The position numbers and the translations under genes were made by a program. The notes below the pieces were generated by a model that worked only from the letters and a program-made list of their open reading frames with translations, was not told the origin of the DNA and searched no databases. Positions 17,313 to 25,362 of a stretch of 64,000 nucleotides of DNA are shown one piece after another; position 1 is the stretch's first letter, and the number at the start of each line of letters is the position of its first letter. The DNA comes from Flavobacteriales bacterium UBA952 (lineage in GTDB: Bacteria; Bacteroidota; Bacteroidia; Flavobacteriales_D; Crocinitomicaceae), in the NCBI GenBank assembly GCA_905182495.1, contig CAJJBU010000008.1:40907-104906 (forward strand), written 5' to 3'.

Positions 17313-19553
17313 TTACTTATTTGACACTTTTCCTTTTATATTCCACTTAAGATTTAGATAAAGACTTCTTCCTGGCTCCATTAAACCAAGGGTTTTAAGA
17401 CTAGACATATGGTTGATATAGCTTGTATTAAGTGCATTTCTCACACCGAAAGACAGCTGAACAGGCCAATTCCCATCCCATTTCATTTGACATCCTAGCT
17501 GAAGAAGATGGTATGGATCCGTTGCAGTCTCTAAGGGCCCAATACGGTCCTGATTGAAAAAATAATTGTGTTGAACGATGACTGAGGCAAAACCAAGTGC
17601 TTTTTTCTTGGAAAGTTCAATACGCACATTCGAGCGCAATCTCGCTTGAGGCATAAAATACAAGTCTTCTCCCTCTTGCACCAAACCTAACTCTCGACCG
17701 AAGGTATTGGAATAACCCACTTCAAAATGCAAACGATGTGCAAAATGCGGATGGTAGTGCACTCGTGTTTCCAGACCATAAAGCAATACTCTCTCTTTTG
17801 CAGTGTATTTGTATACTTCCATACCGTCAATTATAGAGTCGACTTGAGCCAGCTGGATATACCCTGAAGCCACTGTAGTATAGGGGTTTACCATTAAAGA
17901 AAAGTGCTCATTAGAAAACTCATAATTCACATCAAGCTGTACAAAACGCTCAGAGCCTAAATTGCGATCTCCAAGCTCATACCTTACTGCACCATGATGT
18001 ACACCATCACTTAAGAGCTCGGATAAATGAGGCGCTCTTGAACCCGAGGAAACATGCATCGAAAGGTCTTTTACAGACGAACCCTTCCATTGTTTACGTA
18101 GACCTATTGCAGCATTCAGGTTTGAATAATCGCCATTAAAATCGGTGCTGCGCACCGCTCTATGATCAAAACGAACGACAGCATTCAGTTTTACACCCTT
18201 CAAATCATATGAAAGAGAGCTATAAAATCCCAAATCGTATTGATCAGAATCTTTAATCAAACGTTCCTCCGCAGTAAGACCATTTTCATTGCTCTCAAGG
18301 ATGCCCTGTATTCCGGAAAGCAATTGAAGTTTTTTGGTCGGTTTCCAATGATGCCTTGCCTGGACCGAGCTCGAATTCAGATACATGTCTATGGCCGGTG
18401 TATAATTTTTTTCACCGAATTCCGCCAAGTTGTTGTAACCATGGTTCACGAAAAACTCCATTTTATTTTTGGAATTGACAAAATAAGTGGCTTTAAGGTT
18501 TCCAAAATGGTTCTGTATCTTTTGGTATGGCAATGATTTGGTTCGGTCTTGGTAATCTATCATAAATGATTCCGCAACAGGATTTGCATCGTGCGTATGC
18601 CCCGGAATACCAACCCTAGAATTCGAATACAAGTAGTTAAGCTCTAAATTCCACTTTCCGGAATTGTAACCGAGTTTGAACTTCGCACCCATATCTTTCA
18701 TTCGAGAATCACTCAAATAACTTCCATTAGGAAGCATATAGTCGGCGTAACTCGAAAAGATACCTGCAGCACTCAATCGTAACTTTTCACCTGATTGCTT
18801 ATATACCATAGAATTCTGAGTACCCAAACTAACCGTTTCAAATTGTGAATTCATTTCAACCGAATACGAATTCTGTGGTGCAAAGGAACCATCCTTCAGG
18901 TATAAAAGCCCACCCGTAGCATCACCTGTATAAATTAAGGACATAGGGCCTTTGATGACCTCTGCACTCTCCATGCCTGCCTGAGAGATTCCCAGTCCAT
19001 GGTCCCCTCCCCATTGCTGGTTATTGATGCGCATCCCGTTTAGAAAGGTTACCACACGCATTCCTTGCATTCCTCTAATAACAGGTTTTGCATTCAGTGG
19101 ACCGTATGAGGCCATTTGCACCCCATCTATCTGTGTCAGCGCTTCTGTAATCGTCTGCGGTGAGATCACACTCAATCGGTCCAAATTGATATAATCGGTC
19201 TTCTGCGTCATACTTCCTTGAAGTTCTCGGCGCTCTACACGAACCATAACCTCTTCCATGTTGTGAGGGTCAGGCTGGAGTACAAGCTCAATAAATTCAC
19301 AGCATGCGATAGAAATAATTTGAGTTTCATAGGTCGCTAAACTAACTTGGAGCAAAAGATTTTCTGGCCAATCACCTTCCAACTTAAACTTACCATCTAC
19401 ATCAGAATAGGTAGCAACTTGAAGATCTTTCAGCACTATTTTGGCTCCTGGAATAGGTTTGTTTTTTAAGGCGTCGGTAACCACTCCGGAAAGCTGCTGT
19501 GCAAAGCATATAGATCCTGACATAAACAGGATAAAACAAGAAATTTTATTCAT
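17313..19553 (-). CDS. TonB-dependent outer-membrane receptor, possibly for a metal
   Basis: Full-length 746-residue receptor. Order of parts: signal peptide to CFAQ (19), carboxypeptidase-regulatory-like domain (about 20-105: LSGVVTDALKNKPIPGAKI), plug (about 115-230: ITEALTQIDGVQMASYG, PVIRGMQGMRVVTFLNGMRI), then the barrel ending in an aromatic-terminated strand. An extracellular-loop motif VGIPGHTHDANP near 310-322 resembles the His-containing loop of zinc receptors such as ZnuD; substrate assignment to zinc or another metal is inference. Upstream on the same transcript is a His-rich secreted protein, downstream the three Cys-rich lipoproteins. Confidence 0.85.
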   Translation of the reverse strand: MNKISCFILFMSGSICFAQQLSGVVTDALKNKPIPGAKIVLKDLQVATYSDVDGKFKLEGDWPENLLLQVSLATYETQIISIACCEFIELVLQPDPHNMEEVMVRVERRELQGSMTQKTDYINLDRLSVISPQTITEALTQIDGVQMASYGPLNAKPVIRGMQGMRVVTFLNGMRINNQQWGGDHGLGISQAGMESAEVIKGPMSLIYTGDATGGLLYLKDGSFAPQNSYSVEMNSQFETVSLGTQNSMVYKQSGEKLRLSAAGIFSSYADYMLPNGSYLSDSRMKDMGAKFKLGYNSGKWNLELNYLYSNSRVGIPGHTHDANPVAESFMIDYQDRTKSLPYQKIQNHFGNLKATYFVNSKNKMEFFVNHGYNNLAEFGEKNYTPAIDMYLNSSSVQARHHWKPTKKLQLLSGIQGILESNENGLTAEERLIKDSDQYDLGFYSSLSYDLKGVKLNAVVRFDHRAVRSTDFNGDYSNLNAAIGLRKQWKGSSVKDLSMHVSSGSRAPHLSELLSDGVHHGAVRYELGDRNLGSERFVQLDVNYEFSNEHFSLMVNPYTTVASGYIQLAQVDSIIDGMEVYKYTAKERVLLYGLETRVHYHPHFAHRLHFEVGYSNTFGRELGLVQEGEDLYFMPQARLRSNVRIELSKKKALGFASVIVQHNYFFNQDRIGPLETATDPYHLLQLGCQMKWDGNWPVQLSFGVRNALNTSYINHMSSLKTLGLMEPGRSLYLNLKWNIKGKVSNK

Positions 19554-19583
19554 TATTTATTTTTATTTGTTACGTACTTTTAA

Positions 19584-19919
19584 TTAACTAAAGTGTAACA
19601 AACAAGGGGGCCCCCTTAACTGAATATTCTGAGCAGAACCTATTGAAATAGCAAATGGTTCCTTAACCAAAGGACAAACCAGAGAAACTACAGGCACTGT
19701 AATTAGGGCATAGTTCGGTGTGTCTAGAGAGTGAAAAGAATAAGAACATAAATCACAATCAGCTGCCTCAAAAGCAAGTCCATCATGCTGACCTGAATGA
19801 GAATCACGATCATGTTGATGGTCCTCATGCAGAACTTGAGCACATTCATGTACCATCGAACGAGGAATATGGATCAACACCATACCTAGCAAAATAGAAT
19901 ACAACAGAAAATGTCTCAT
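19584..19919 (-). CDS. His/Cys-rich small secreted or membrane-anchored protein
   Basis: A 111-residue protein with an N-terminal hydrophobic segment (residues 4-18) serving as signal or anchor. Then HECAQVLHEDHQHDRDSH (24-41) with GQHD after it, a strong metal-binding-like His cluster, CDLC (55-58) and a C-terminal RGPPC. Such short His-rich proteins precede metal-linked TonB receptors in Bacteroidota, as I recall. I chose ATG 19919 over 19967 because the promoter and palindrome lie between them and the shorter form starts directly with a signal sequence. First gene of the operon, 30 bp before the receptor. Function not established; metal capture is inferred. Confidence 0.65.
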   Translation of the reverse strand: MRHFLLYSILLGMVLIHIPRSMVHECAQVLHEDHQHDRDSHSGQHDGLAFEAADCDLCSYSFHSLDTPNYALITVPVVSLVCPLVKEPFAISIGSAQNIQLRGPPCLLHFS

Positions 19920-19925
19920 GAATTG

Positions 19926-19956
19926 CAAATTTACGAGCAATAATTCAATAATGCAA
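19926..19956 (-). promoter_or_regulatory. Promoter of the receptor/lipoprotein operon
   Basis: Minus strand: TTG at 19956-19954, 20-base spacer, TAAATTTG at 19933-19926, six bases before ATG 19919. Full match to TTG-N17..23-TAnnTTTG. Its TTG belongs to one arm of the palindrome at 19950-19968. Confidence 0.65.
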
Positions 19957-19968
19957 GTCAGTTGCATT
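19950..19968. promoter_or_regulatory. Candidate operator: perfect 19-bp palindrome over the -33 element
   Basis: AATGCAA-GTCAG-TTGCATT, seven-base perfect arms around five bases. Size and symmetry are like Fur/Zur-type boxes. Overlap with the -33 TTG of the operon promoter suggests repression by a dimeric regulator, probably metal-responsive given the genes controlled. The regulator is not in the window. Confidence 0.55.
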
Positions 19969-20078
19969 TATAATTCATGAAGTATAAATATTCATTTGCA
20001 TTTTGACAATAATAATCTCCCATTATTTCCCTTGCTAATTGATTCAATTTCGTTTATTTTAGTAAAAATTCAAGTTTC

Positions 20079-20561
20079 ATGAAAAACACCCTTTCCGGAT
20101 TATTTTTGTTTACTGTCTTTTTCTTTCATTCTCAACTAGAACTTTCAAGAAACGTAATCGGGACCTCAGGACAGGCCACTTCTGGAACAAATATGCAGAT
20201 GAGTTACACCATTGGTGAGCCTTTTACCGCAACGCTTCAAAACAATAGCATACACACATTAGGATTTCAACAACCTGATGCCCTACCCGCCTCAGAGCTT
20301 CCTTTCGCAGTTCCAGGTGGGCTTTCTCCAAATGGAGATTTAGTGAATGACAATTGGCTGCCGATCGGTTTTGAAAATTACCCAGAGGCAACAGTCAAAG
20401 TATTTGACCGCTGGGGACAAGAAGTCTTTTATGCAACTTCTAAAATGGCACCTTGGGATGGTACACTTGGTGGGAATGCGCTACCTACTGCAGATTATTA
20501 CTACATCATCGATTTGGGTGATGGACAAAAGTTCAATGGCGTGGTGACGCTGAAAAGATAA
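20079..20561 (+). CDS. Short T9SS type B (CHU_C) secreted protein
   Basis: A 160-residue protein that is little more than a secretion cassette: signal peptide to FFFHSQ (about 19), a short beta region (NVIGTSGQATSGTNMQMSYT, typical of T9SS cargo N-termini) and a C-terminal gliding-motility-associated domain (about 78-160). Diagnostic residues are FAVPGGLSPNGDLVNDNWLP, VKVFDRWGQEVFY and APWDGTLGGNALPTADYYY, ending VVTLKR. It should be exported by the type IX secretion system and attached or released at the surface. It precedes the PorP-like gene by 20 bp, the usual cargo/PorP pairing. Confidence 0.82.
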   Translation: MKNTLSGLFLFTVFFFHSQLELSRNVIGTSGQATSGTNMQMSYTIGEPFTATLQNNSIHTLGFQQPDALPASELPFAVPGGLSPNGDLVNDNWLPIGFENYPEATVKVFDRWGQEVFYATSKMAPWDGTLGGNALPTADYYYIIDLGDGQKFNGVVTLKR

Positions 20562-20581
20562 GAACGTTGAAAGGTAGAAAT

Positions 20582-22216
20582 ATGAAAAATTCGATTTTAG
20601 CATTAGTATTCATGAGCTTGGCGTATGGATTTAATGCACAACAGTTGCCCATGTACAGTCAATTCTTCTGGAACGACTTTGTCATCAACCCAGCCTACAC
20701 CGGAGTGACTAATACCAATCGCGTACAGCTCGGTTATAGAAATCAATGGTCTGGATTCAATGGAGCTCCGTCAACATATACTTTAGGAGGTCACACCCTA
20801 CTCAAAAACAAAAAAATGGGATTGGGAGGCATGCTCTTTATGGATGACACTGGTGGCGCCGTCCAACAAATGGGCCTTATGCTCAACTATAATTACATCC
20901 TCAAGCTAAATGAAAGTTCAAGTCTCGCCATGGCTGTTTCAGGGGTCATTAATCAATACAGCTATGATGGTTCGAGCATCCAAAACATAGACCCCGACCC
21001 GACTTTGAGCGGTAGTAACAAACAGTTGGCACCGGACATGAGCTTTGGCTTATTGTATTCAATGAATGATAAACTTAGAATTGGATTAGGAATTAACCAA
21101 TTAATCCAAAGTCGTCTGTCAAAACTAGACGACCTTGGAACCTTGAACCTAGGAGAAAATAGGCTGATACGTCACTACAATCTCAGCACCTCCTATTCAT
21201 TTGAGATTTCTGAGAAATTCGATTTGGATCCTTATTTTTTATTGCGAAGTACATTTATCAATGCCCCTCAATTTGAAATAGGAGCCAAAGGAACCATGAA
21301 CGAACAGTTTTTCTTTGGGCTCAGCTACAGACACACGGAATCAGTCATTGCCATGCTCGGAATTAATTTCAAGAACACCGTACTTGCCTATAGCTATGAC
21401 TATAGCACCACAGATATTGGATCGTATTCTAATGGCTCACATGAGGTTTTACTCGCCTACCAATTCAATAGGCCGGAAATGATTGTTGAACCTAAAAAAG
21501 AAGAAAAACCAGACCGCGACGGAGATGGTATTTTAGACAAAGATGACTTGTGTCCTGATGTAAAAGGATTGGTTGAATTTAAAGGTTGTCCCGATACAGA
21601 TGGTGATGGTCTTTTTGATAAAATTGATGATTGTCCGAAAACCTTTGGGCCAAAAGAAAACAATGGTTGTCCTTACCCAGATACTGATAAAGACGGATTA
21701 CTAGATAAAGACGATGACTGCCCTTCCATAGCAGGACCACTTGAGAACAACGGTTGTCCTTACAAGGATACTGATGGAGATGGATTGTTGGATAAAGACG
21801 ATGAATGCCCGCAGACCCCTGGTCCTATTGAAAACAAAGGATGTCCAATCATTGAAAAAGAAGAACAAGAAGTTTTAAACACAGCCTTCAGTAATCTTGA
21901 ATTTGAAACGGGACTTGATGTTATTAAAAAAGCTTCAAAGCCTTCATTGATGGAGCTTGCTAATACGCTAAAGAAAAAGCCGGACTGGAAAATTCAGGTA
22001 ACAGGCCACACGGATAACGTGGGGGACGATGACGTCAATATGGTTCTTTCAAAGAAACGCGCTGAAGCCGTTAAAAACTTCTTGGGTACTGAAGGAATTG
22101 ACAAAAGGCGTGTCAAAACACTATACTTCGGAGAAACGAAACCTCTGTCAGATAACAATACGCCTTCAGGAAGACAGAAAAACCGACGTGTAGAGTTCAA
22201 GATTATTTTTGATTGA
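20582..22216 (+). CDS. PorP/SprF-like protein fused to TSP3 repeats and an OmpA domain
   Basis: A 544-residue outer-membrane protein with three modules. Residues 20-300 are a PorP/SprF beta barrel (QLPMYSQFFWNDFVINPAYTG is the family signature). Residues about 310-425 hold four calcium-binding thrombospondin type 3 repeats (DxDGDGxxDKxDxCP) . Residues about 430-544 are an OmpA-like peptidoglycan-binding domain (VTGHTDNVGDDDVN, LSKKRAEAVKNFL, NRRVEFKI). PorP/SprF proteins hold T9SS cargo at the outer membrane; the OmpA part would tie this one to peptidoglycan. ATG 20582 begins the signal peptide; an in-frame TTG at 20567 was rejected. Partner is likely the CHU_C protein just upstream. Confidence 0.88.
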   Translation: MKNSILALVFMSLAYGFNAQQLPMYSQFFWNDFVINPAYTGVTNTNRVQLGYRNQWSGFNGAPSTYTLGGHTLLKNKKMGLGGMLFMDDTGGAVQQMGLMLNYNYILKLNESSSLAMAVSGVINQYSYDGSSIQNIDPDPTLSGSNKQLAPDMSFGLLYSMNDKLRIGLGINQLIQSRLSKLDDLGTLNLGENRLIRHYNLSTSYSFEISEKFDLDPYFLLRSTFINAPQFEIGAKGTMNEQFFFGLSYRHTESVIAMLGINFKNTVLAYSYDYSTTDIGSYSNGSHEVLLAYQFNRPEMIVEPKKEEKPDRDGDGILDKDDLCPDVKGLVEFKGCPDTDGDGLFDKIDDCPKTFGPKENNGCPYPDTDKDGLLDKDDDCPSIAGPLENNGCPYKDTDGDGLLDKDDECPQTPGPIENKGCPIIEKEEQEVLNTAFSNLEFETGLDVIKKASKPSLMELANTLKKKPDWKIQVTGHTDNVGDDDVNMVLSKKRAEAVKNFLGTEGIDKRRVKTLYFGETKPLSDNNTPSGRQKNRRVEFKIIFD

Positions 22217-22244
22217 TCTTTTTAATATTAATAATAACGTATTA

Positions 22245-22274
22245 TTTGATTTAAGAATGTTTTTTTTATATTTA
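22245..22274 (+). promoter_or_regulatory. Promoter of the Pmp3-lipoprotein gene
   Basis: TTTG at 22245-22248, 18-base spacer containing a long T-run, TATATTTA at 22267-22274; one mismatch to the consensus. Leader of about 20 bases to ATG 22298. Confidence 0.5.
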
Positions 22275-22297
22275 GGAAACCATTAAACTTAAATTAA

Positions 22298-22924
22298 ATG
22301 AAAAAATTTGCGCTACTATTAACTGCCGCGTTTTCAATGACGCTGATTCTGGACTCGTGTTCAGTTCAAAAAAGATACCACAGAAAAGGATTCACCGTGA
22401 ACTGGAACAACGGTTCGGTAAACATGAAGAAAAACCGAAAGGTTGTTCACGCTGAAACGATTCAAGAAGAGGCTATCGTTTCGAATTCTAAAAATAAGAA
22501 GACGCTTACTAAAAACTATGAGGCTCCTATCTCGATGGATGTAGCATCAGCATCAGAAGCAATATCCGCTCCTGAAATATTTAATGAAACGTCTGTCGTC
22601 AGGGAAAGTCAGCTGCATCTTGATCAAACAGCAACTATAGTCACTTCAGCCAAAACACTGAATAAAGAAGACGTAAAGTCCACAAAGAAAGCCGTAAAAA
22701 AAATCATTAAAGCTGTCAAAAAGAATCAAAATCAGCAAGATTCTAAAACAGAAACAATCATTTATCTTTTACTGATTCTTTTAGTGCCTTTTGGAACGAC
22801 CATTTCCATGTACCTCTACGAAGGCTCTTGGACGAATCGTGTGACTGCCAATCTATTGTTGACACTTTTGTGTGGATTACCAGGATTAATTCATGCATTG
22901 GTTGTAATTTTTGGAAATAAATAA
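22298..22924 (+). CDS. Lipoprotein-like protein with C-terminal YqaE/Pmp3 membrane domain
   Basis: A 208-residue fusion. The N-terminus is a signal peptide with lipobox LDSC (Cys21), followed by about 110 polar, low-complexity residues and a Lys-rich helix (VKSTKKAVKKIIKAVKKN, 128-145). The C-terminal ~55 residues are a Pmp3/YqaE domain: two helices, LLLILLVPFGTTISMYLYEG and NLLLTLLCGLPGLIHALVVIF, with the conserved central Gly/Pro residues. Pmp3 proteins affect membrane potential and salt tolerance in other organisms. A lipid anchor plus two transmembrane helices in one chain is unusual topology and could mean the lipobox is not used. Its stop overlaps the DUF2752 start. Confidence 0.78.
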   Translation: MKKFALLLTAAFSMTLILDSCSVQKRYHRKGFTVNWNNGSVNMKKNRKVVHAETIQEEAIVSNSKNKKTLTKNYEAPISMDVASASEAISAPEIFNETSVVRESQLHLDQTATIVTSAKTLNKEDVKSTKKAVKKIIKAVKKNQNQQDSKTETIIYLLLILLVPFGTTISMYLYEGSWTNRVTANLLLTLLCGLPGLIHALVVIFGNK

Positions 22925-23237
22925 AGTATTGAAAACTTTTTTTAAAATGCTTCTAGCCTTTGCGCTAGGAGCATTTGTTTTTTTATTCTACCTACCTGTT
23001 GATTATTTTGACACTGGTAAAAGTATGTGTGCTTCCGTATGGCTTTTTGACCTGGAATGCCTCGGATGTGGAATTACTCGAGGAATCATGCACTTGATGC
23101 ATTTCGATTTTATTGGTGCATGGGAATTTAACAAGCTCTCTTTTCTTGTTTTACCCATAGGTATTTTACTGTGGGTACATTTATTCGGAATGTTGATTGG
23201 GCAGTCTTATTTTTCTTTTTTCAAAAGATTCTACTAA
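22911..23237 (+). CDS. DUF2752 small membrane protein
   Basis: About 108 residues with helices at roughly 12-31 and 76-96 plus a shorter central one. The centre has the DUF2752 signature: MCASVWLFDLECLGCGITRG, then FIGAWEFNKLSF. The clustered Cys and TR residues are family hallmarks; no function is known. I use TTG 22911, which overlaps the previous gene by 14 bp and suggests translational coupling; alternatives are TTG 22929 or ATG 22947 (MLLAFALG). A weak hairpin follows the stop. Confidence 0.72.
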   Translation: MEINKVLKTFFKMLLAFALGAFVFLFYLPVDYFDTGKSMCASVWLFDLECLGCGITRGIMHLMHFDFIGAWEFNKLSFLVLPIGILLWVHLFGMLIGQSYFSFFKRFY

Positions 23238-23265
23238 ATAATTCACTATCAAGCACTTATATGTC

Positions 23266-23288
23266 GTGCCTAAAAGCATAGGCGCTTT
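23266..23288 (+). terminator. Weak terminator-like hairpin after DUF2752
   Basis: GTGCCTA (23266-23272) pairs with TAGGCGC (23279-23285), one G.T pair, then only three T before an A-run. It separates the Pmp3/DUF2752 pair from the M43 protease gene. Confidence 0.35.
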
Positions 23289-25362
23289 AAAAAATTAAAT
23301 TACTTTTTTATTGAGTTTTAAGGCATCTTTAAGGACAGCTATACGTCTTTACAACACTCACCTTACTACAAAACAGAACAATGCGCTACTCTCTCATCTT
23401 CTGTGTGTCCTTGCTTGTTGGCTTTTTTATTATACCGGCAACAGCACAGAAACAATTGTCAAAGATTGGAACTGACTTTAATCAGCCATCTGCAAAAAAA
23501 ATAGACGAATCAATTCGATGCTATACCATGGAAATGGATGCCATCAGAAGAAATCAAAACAATCAGCTTCCTTCACTTCAACAACAAGAAGTTCTATTCC
23601 AAAAACTCCTTAGAGATTATAAAAACGGGAAATCCGGTAAAGGAGAGAATATAAATAAAGCAACCCTTCTTACTATCCCATGTATTTTTCACATTATTAC
23701 TGATGGTGCTGGCGCAGAAGATATATCCGCAGCACAAGTACAAGCGCAGGTCAATCAATTAAATATTGATTTTCGAAATTTAGCGGGTTCAAATGATCCT
23801 GCAGCAGCAGATGTTGAAATAGAATTTTGCCTAGCCATCCTAGATCCTTCAGATAATTTATTACCCGAACAAGGAATCAATAGAGTGACCGCATATGGTG
23901 AAGGACCTTTTAATACTGGATTTATTGACGCAACTATCAAACCAGGTACTTTCTGGAACCCTGATGAATATATGAATGTTTGGGTTGCAGACATTACTGG
24001 AGGTATTTTGGGTTACGCCCAGTTTCCAAGCAATTCTGGTTTAGGGGGACTAAACGCAAACGGGGGCGCTGCTAGTACAGATGGAGTTGTGCATCTATAC
24101 TCCACCATTGGCTCTGTAGCAAACCCATTTCCAGGTGGGGCACCATACAACCTAGGTCGAACAATGACCCATGAGGTTGGTCATTGGTTAGGTCTACGCC
24201 ATATATGGGGTGATGCTAATTGTGGCAATGATTTTTGTGGTGACACTCCCCAATCACAAACCTCTAATTTTGGATGTCCAAACCTGACAACCTGTGACGG
24301 AAATCAAGACATGGTTGAAAACTACATGGACTATACCAACGATGCTTGTATGGACATCTTTACAGCCGACCAAAAAGACCGCATACGAACCGTCATGCTG
24401 AATTCGCCCAGAAGAGCACTATTGCCTTTATCTGAAAAATGTGGCCTGCCTCAGCCGACCATTAGCTTTGTAAATCCTGATGGAGGAACAATAAATGAAG
24501 GAGTAAATTGTGATTTCATTGACATACCTTTAGAATTAGAAATCTCCCTTCCCGCTACTGAAGATGCAACCGTAACTTTTACTTTGGGAGGAAATACTAC
24601 GGCTACGCAAGGAGTCGATTTTGACATCACCCCATCAAGTATTTTGTTTCCCGGAAATAGTACGATAAACCAAACCTTTGTCATTACCATATACAATGAT
24701 GCAATCCTTGAAAACAATGAGATTATAGAACTCCAAATTAATGTCACCACAATTGGAGACGCCGTAGTTTCAAATACACAAGGTATTTACACCTTAACAA
24801 TATTAGATGCTAATTTTGTTGCAGCTAATATCCTTTTCGAAAATTTTGAAGGTGGTGCTCTCGGGAATTTCACAGCGCAGGGTGCTGCAGGTTCTGATTT
24901 GTTCCAAAATGGAAATACAAATAATGCGTCTAGCCAGTTTTGGATTATTGAACCTACAAACACGACACAGTTTGCCTTCACAAACGATGATGCCTGTGAT
25001 TGCGATAAATCCAACGACTTTCTTACTTCACCCGTTTTTAGTCTTGTAGGGTATACCGGAAATGTTTTTCTGACATTTGACCATGCATTTGCCGCAGAAA
25101 CCTATGAAACTGCTGAAGTTCAAATTAATACGGGGGCCGGATGGAATCCGATATCTACGTTAACGAATACTAGTGTGAACAACGCGAACACGCTAACAAC
25201 ACCATGGGTTAATGGAAATTCTCTAGATCTAACAGTTTATGTAGGTCAAGCAAATGTACAAATTCGATTTACTTATAATGATGGCGGACAGTGGGCTTAT
25301 GGACTGGCTATAGATAATATTAGAATCTATACCGATTCCCCACTTTTAAGCACCAATCTATC

